Assembly: GCA_002359735.1 (NCBI GenBank)
Contig: DENS01000002.1
Location: 28,215-92,214 of the forward strand
Source of the DNA: Micavibrio sp. UBA2638
GTDB taxonomy: Bacteria; Pseudomonadota; Alphaproteobacteria; Micavibrionales; Micavibrionaceae
Length of the DNA: 64,000 nucleotides
Direction: 5' to 3'
Below, piece by piece: positions 62,269 to 64,000 of the stretch; position 1 is the first letter of the stretch; every line of letters starts with the position of its first letter. The translations under genes and the position numbers were made by a program. The notes under the pieces were generated by a model. That model saw only the letters and a program-made list of their open reading frames with translations, made no database searches and was not told where the DNA came from.

Positions 62269-62858
62269 ACACTCTCTTTAGCATCACTTTGATAACAATG
62301 CACATCTTTTGGTGTAATTACCCAATCCAAAGGTTGGTCATGGTCTTCGGCCGGCAGATTAAACAGTACCGCCTGTTTGGAATAAGCCAGCCCAACAGCA
62401 AGTACCTGCTTTTCTTTGCGCAGAAAATCAAGTGTCGCATCATAATATCCGCCGCCATACCCCAGGCGATGCCCTCTTCTATCAAAGGCCAGCATAGGTA
62501 CAATTATAATATCGGGAAAAACATACCGGGTATTTGCATTAATTGATGGTTGTAAAATGTCGTATGGCCCTTTGACCAGGTCATCATTTCCCTGCCACAG
62601 CGCAAATTTTAAAACCTTACTGCTTTGCTGTATGACGGGAAGCGCAATCTGAAACCCCTGTTCATGGAGTATATGCAATAAATCACTGGTATCAATCTCT
62701 CGCCCTTTTGGCCAATAGGCAGCCACAATTTGCCCGGGATTTGGCCTAACGGCCGCAAAGAAATTCTCGGCAGCTTTTTCGGGGTCTTCATCGCGAATAT
62801 CCATTCGCTCCCGGTGGCGTTTGGCTTCAATTCGATAAACGTTTTTCTGTTCGGACAT
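62265..62858 (-). CDS. fthC: 5-formyltetrahydrofolate cyclo-ligase
   Basis: Converts 5-formyl-THF to 5,10-methenyl-THF. The start at ATG 62858 (MSEQKNVYRIEAKRHRERM) gives 197 residues. The ATP and substrate segments are VAAYWPKGREIDT and the GHRLGYGGGYYDATL motif. It lies directly downstream of 6S RNA, as in E. coli (ygfA) and many other proteobacteria. Confidence 0.94.
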   Translation of the reverse strand: MSEQKNVYRIEAKRHRERMDIRDEDPEKAAENFFAAVRPNPGQIVAAYWPKGREIDTSDLLHILHEQGFQIALPVIQQSSKVLKFALWQGNDDLVKGPYDILQPSINANTRYVFPDIIIVPMLAFDRRGHRLGYGGGYYDATLDFLRKEKQVLAVGLAYSKQAVLFNLPAEDHDQPLDWVITPKDVHCYQSDAKESV

Positions 62859-62890
62859 AAGGTAAAAAGCCTTACAGTGAAAAATAAAAA

Positions 62891-63063
62891 GTGTGCCGCA
62901 CAAGCCGTGACCATATGAAATCCACGCGTGGCCCCTATAAAAATAGGTGGGTGCCGTATTAAAAGATCCCCAATGCAGTGAGAGTGGATCAAGACAGGGA
63001 CAGCTCCCTAGCGTTGATTATCGGCCTCCGGGATTAAGCTGGTTCACGCACCCCGCAGCACAC
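62891..63063 (-). ncRNA. ssrS: 6S RNA (regulator of RNA polymerase)
   Basis: A 173-nt RNA between zapA and fthC, the conserved 6S location. Its 5' end GTGTGCTGCG can pair over 10 bp with the 3' end TGCGGCACAC (two wobble pairs). The large internal bubble and GC-rich arms (AATCCCGGAGG, then GGGGATC) follow the 6S plan. A T-rich stretch follows the closing stem. A TATATT hexamer lies just upstream of the 5' end. Confidence 0.8.
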
Positions 63064-63085
63064 AATATAATGATATATACTAATT

Positions 63086-63421
63086 TTATGCCGTTTGTAT
63101 ACGCTTTGCAATCAATTCGATCCGTTCTGCCAAGGAATTAATGGCATCCGATACCATTTCCTCCTGCTTATCGGATTCGTCTTTGCTTTCAACGTGCTCG
63201 CCGAGGGCCGACAAGCTGTCGCGTAAATCATGAATTTCATCGGCCAGCATTAACGATGTTAAAACCAGTAAGTGATTTTCGTTGGATGCCGCCCCGGCCG
63301 CGGCAATTGTTTTTACCTTGGCATCAACATAATTGCCCAGATCTATAACGCGCTGCTCCTGCCCGTCATCGCATTCCATGCCAAAGTTGCGGCCGTTAAT
63401 TGTCAAATTGATATGTGCCAT
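63086..63421 (-). CDS. zapA: Cell division protein ZapA
   Basis: A 111-residue FtsZ-bundling protein. The N-terminal MAHINLTINGRNFGMECDDGQ is the ZapA domain, followed by a coiled coil. It lies upstream of 6S RNA, in the usual zapA-ssrS-fthC order. Confidence 0.94.
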   Translation of the reverse strand: MAHINLTINGRNFGMECDDGQEQRVIDLGNYVDAKVKTIAAAGAASNENHLLVLTSLMLADEIHDLRDSLSALGEHVESKDESDKQEEMVSDAINSLAERIELIAKRIQTA

Positions 63422-63443
63422 CCTATAATCTCCGTCTTTAATG

Positions 63444-63671
63444 CTACGCTACGTTTTCATCGCCTAAAAGTTTTTCAACTTTCTCAATTGCGTTATCCAG
63501 ACGCTTGGCAACGGCTTCTTTGTCTATAGTATTCTTACCATTTTCATTGGACGGCGCGGCGAACATGTCACGTTGTTCCCCTTTACGAGCTTGCTCCATC
63601 ATATCGACAGATTGTTCCAATGTGCCAATAACGGAGTTTAAATTTTCTAATGCAGCTCGAATCGTGGACAC
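63444..63671 (-). CDS. Small coiled-coil protein upstream of zapA
   Basis: A 75-residue acidic, all-helical protein with heptad-like pattern (LENLNSVIGTLEQSVDMM, then RLDNAIEKVEKLL). Alphaproteobacteria often have a short DUF4164-type coiled-coil gene upstream of zapA, and this is probably it. A ZapB-like partner role is inference. Confidence 0.7.
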   Translation of the reverse strand: MSTIRAALENLNSVIGTLEQSVDMMEQARKGEQRDMFAAPSNENGKNTIDKEAVAKRLDNAIEKVEKLLGDENVA

Positions 63672-63853
63672 GTGCTTATCCTTTCACCATAAAAAATCAT
63701 TTATATCGAATGCGCTAAAGCTAGCAGCAATTCGAAAATATGGTCAAGTGTCTGTTAAAGTTTTACAGGAAATAATCACAACAAATCTTGACGATAGAAG
63801 AAAGCGGCGGCATTGTGTGAAGTTCCTAATTAACACAACATAAAGAGTATTAG

Positions 63854-64000
63854 ATGACGCTTGCAGCCGCCGAAAACAACGCCCCACAATCCGATGTCAA
63901 TTTACGCCATATGGCAAACGCTATTCGTGCTTTATCTATGGATGCCGTACAAAAGGCAAATTCAGGGCACCCAGGCATGCCAATGGGTATGGCCGATGTT
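63854..64000 (+). CDS. tkt: Transketolase, N-terminal part (truncated by the window)
   Basis: The last 147 bases encode 49 residues with ANAIRALSMDAVQKANSGHP and GMPMGMADV, the N-terminal active-site segment of transketolase including the conserved His. The gene runs out of the window. TTGACG at 63788-63793 with a weak -10 17 bp downstream is a possible promoter. Confidence 0.95.
   Translation, partial: MTLAAAENNAPQSDVNLRHMANAIRALSMDAVQKANSGHPGMPMGMADV

Noticed and set aside
1..64000. CRISPR array
   Set aside because: No set of regularly spaced direct repeats was seen; the only tandem array is the three-copy 15-bp repeat at 4341.

Overview
The window is a stretch of alphaproteobacterial chromosome of moderate GC. 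The assignment rests on gene order typical of that class: yceD-rpmF-plsX-fabH-ihfA-merR, nrdR-ribD-ribE-ribB-ribH-nusB, mutY-DUF721-dsbA-smc, atpI-atpB-atpE-atpF'-atpF, and zapA-6S RNA-5-formyl-THF cyclo-ligase. A class I PHB synthase, an LdtR-type MarR regulator and a DUF6898 protein agree. I cannot name an order or genus from the sequence alone.

Layout. 1-5230: end of phaC, gamma carbonic anhydrase, rplM-rpsI, cutA, dusB and two uncharacterised genes. 5374-14721: a 9.3-kb integrated element in a tRNA-Pro(GGG) gene, bounded by 58-bp direct repeats of the tRNA 3' part. It carries a type III restriction-modification operon (mod-res), a compact polymerase with family-A (Pol I-like) palm motifs, a membrane-anchored unknown, a highly structured intergenic segment, a GHKL-ATPase protein and a tyrosine integrase beside the intact tRNA. 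14952-21622: Kdo/BUD32-like kinase, MerR, ihfA, fabH, plsX, rpmF, yceD, a cytochrome bc1 chaperone, bamE. 21834-31088 (minus strand): H+-pyrophosphatase, a FliL-like protein, nusB, the riboflavin genes, nrdR, glyA, rpiB. 31146-38378: acyl-CoA dehydrogenase, LdtR-like regulator, mutY, DUF721, efp, suhB, OmpA-like and DsbA-like envelope proteins. 38453-45904: smc, ATP synthase Fo genes, proA. 45986-52074: nadD, an sRNA candidate, rsfS, rlmH, envC-like, ctpA, a divergent polysaccharide deacetylase, rppH. 52087-58540 (minus): tolB-tolA-tolR-tolQ-ybgC and ruvB-ruvA-ruvC. 58720-64000: a lipoprotein metallopeptidase candidate, yebC, a response regulator, a YmdB-like phosphoesterase, fthC, 6S RNA, zapA and the start of tkt.

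Most of the window is housekeeping. The accessory part that deserves attention is the tRNA-Pro element. Its Pol I-like mini-polymerase (motifs A, B and C visible, no exonuclease domain), a roughly 175-nt segment able to form several helices including candidate pseudoknots, and a GHKL ATPase with a possible STAS-like N-terminus sit with a type III RM system. This arrangement is consistent with a defence or satellite island, but no function beyond RM and integration can be read from the sequence. Outside the island, the strongest unusual signals are a promoter-terminator unit for a small RNA before rsfS, and an rsfS frame with no canonical start codon.
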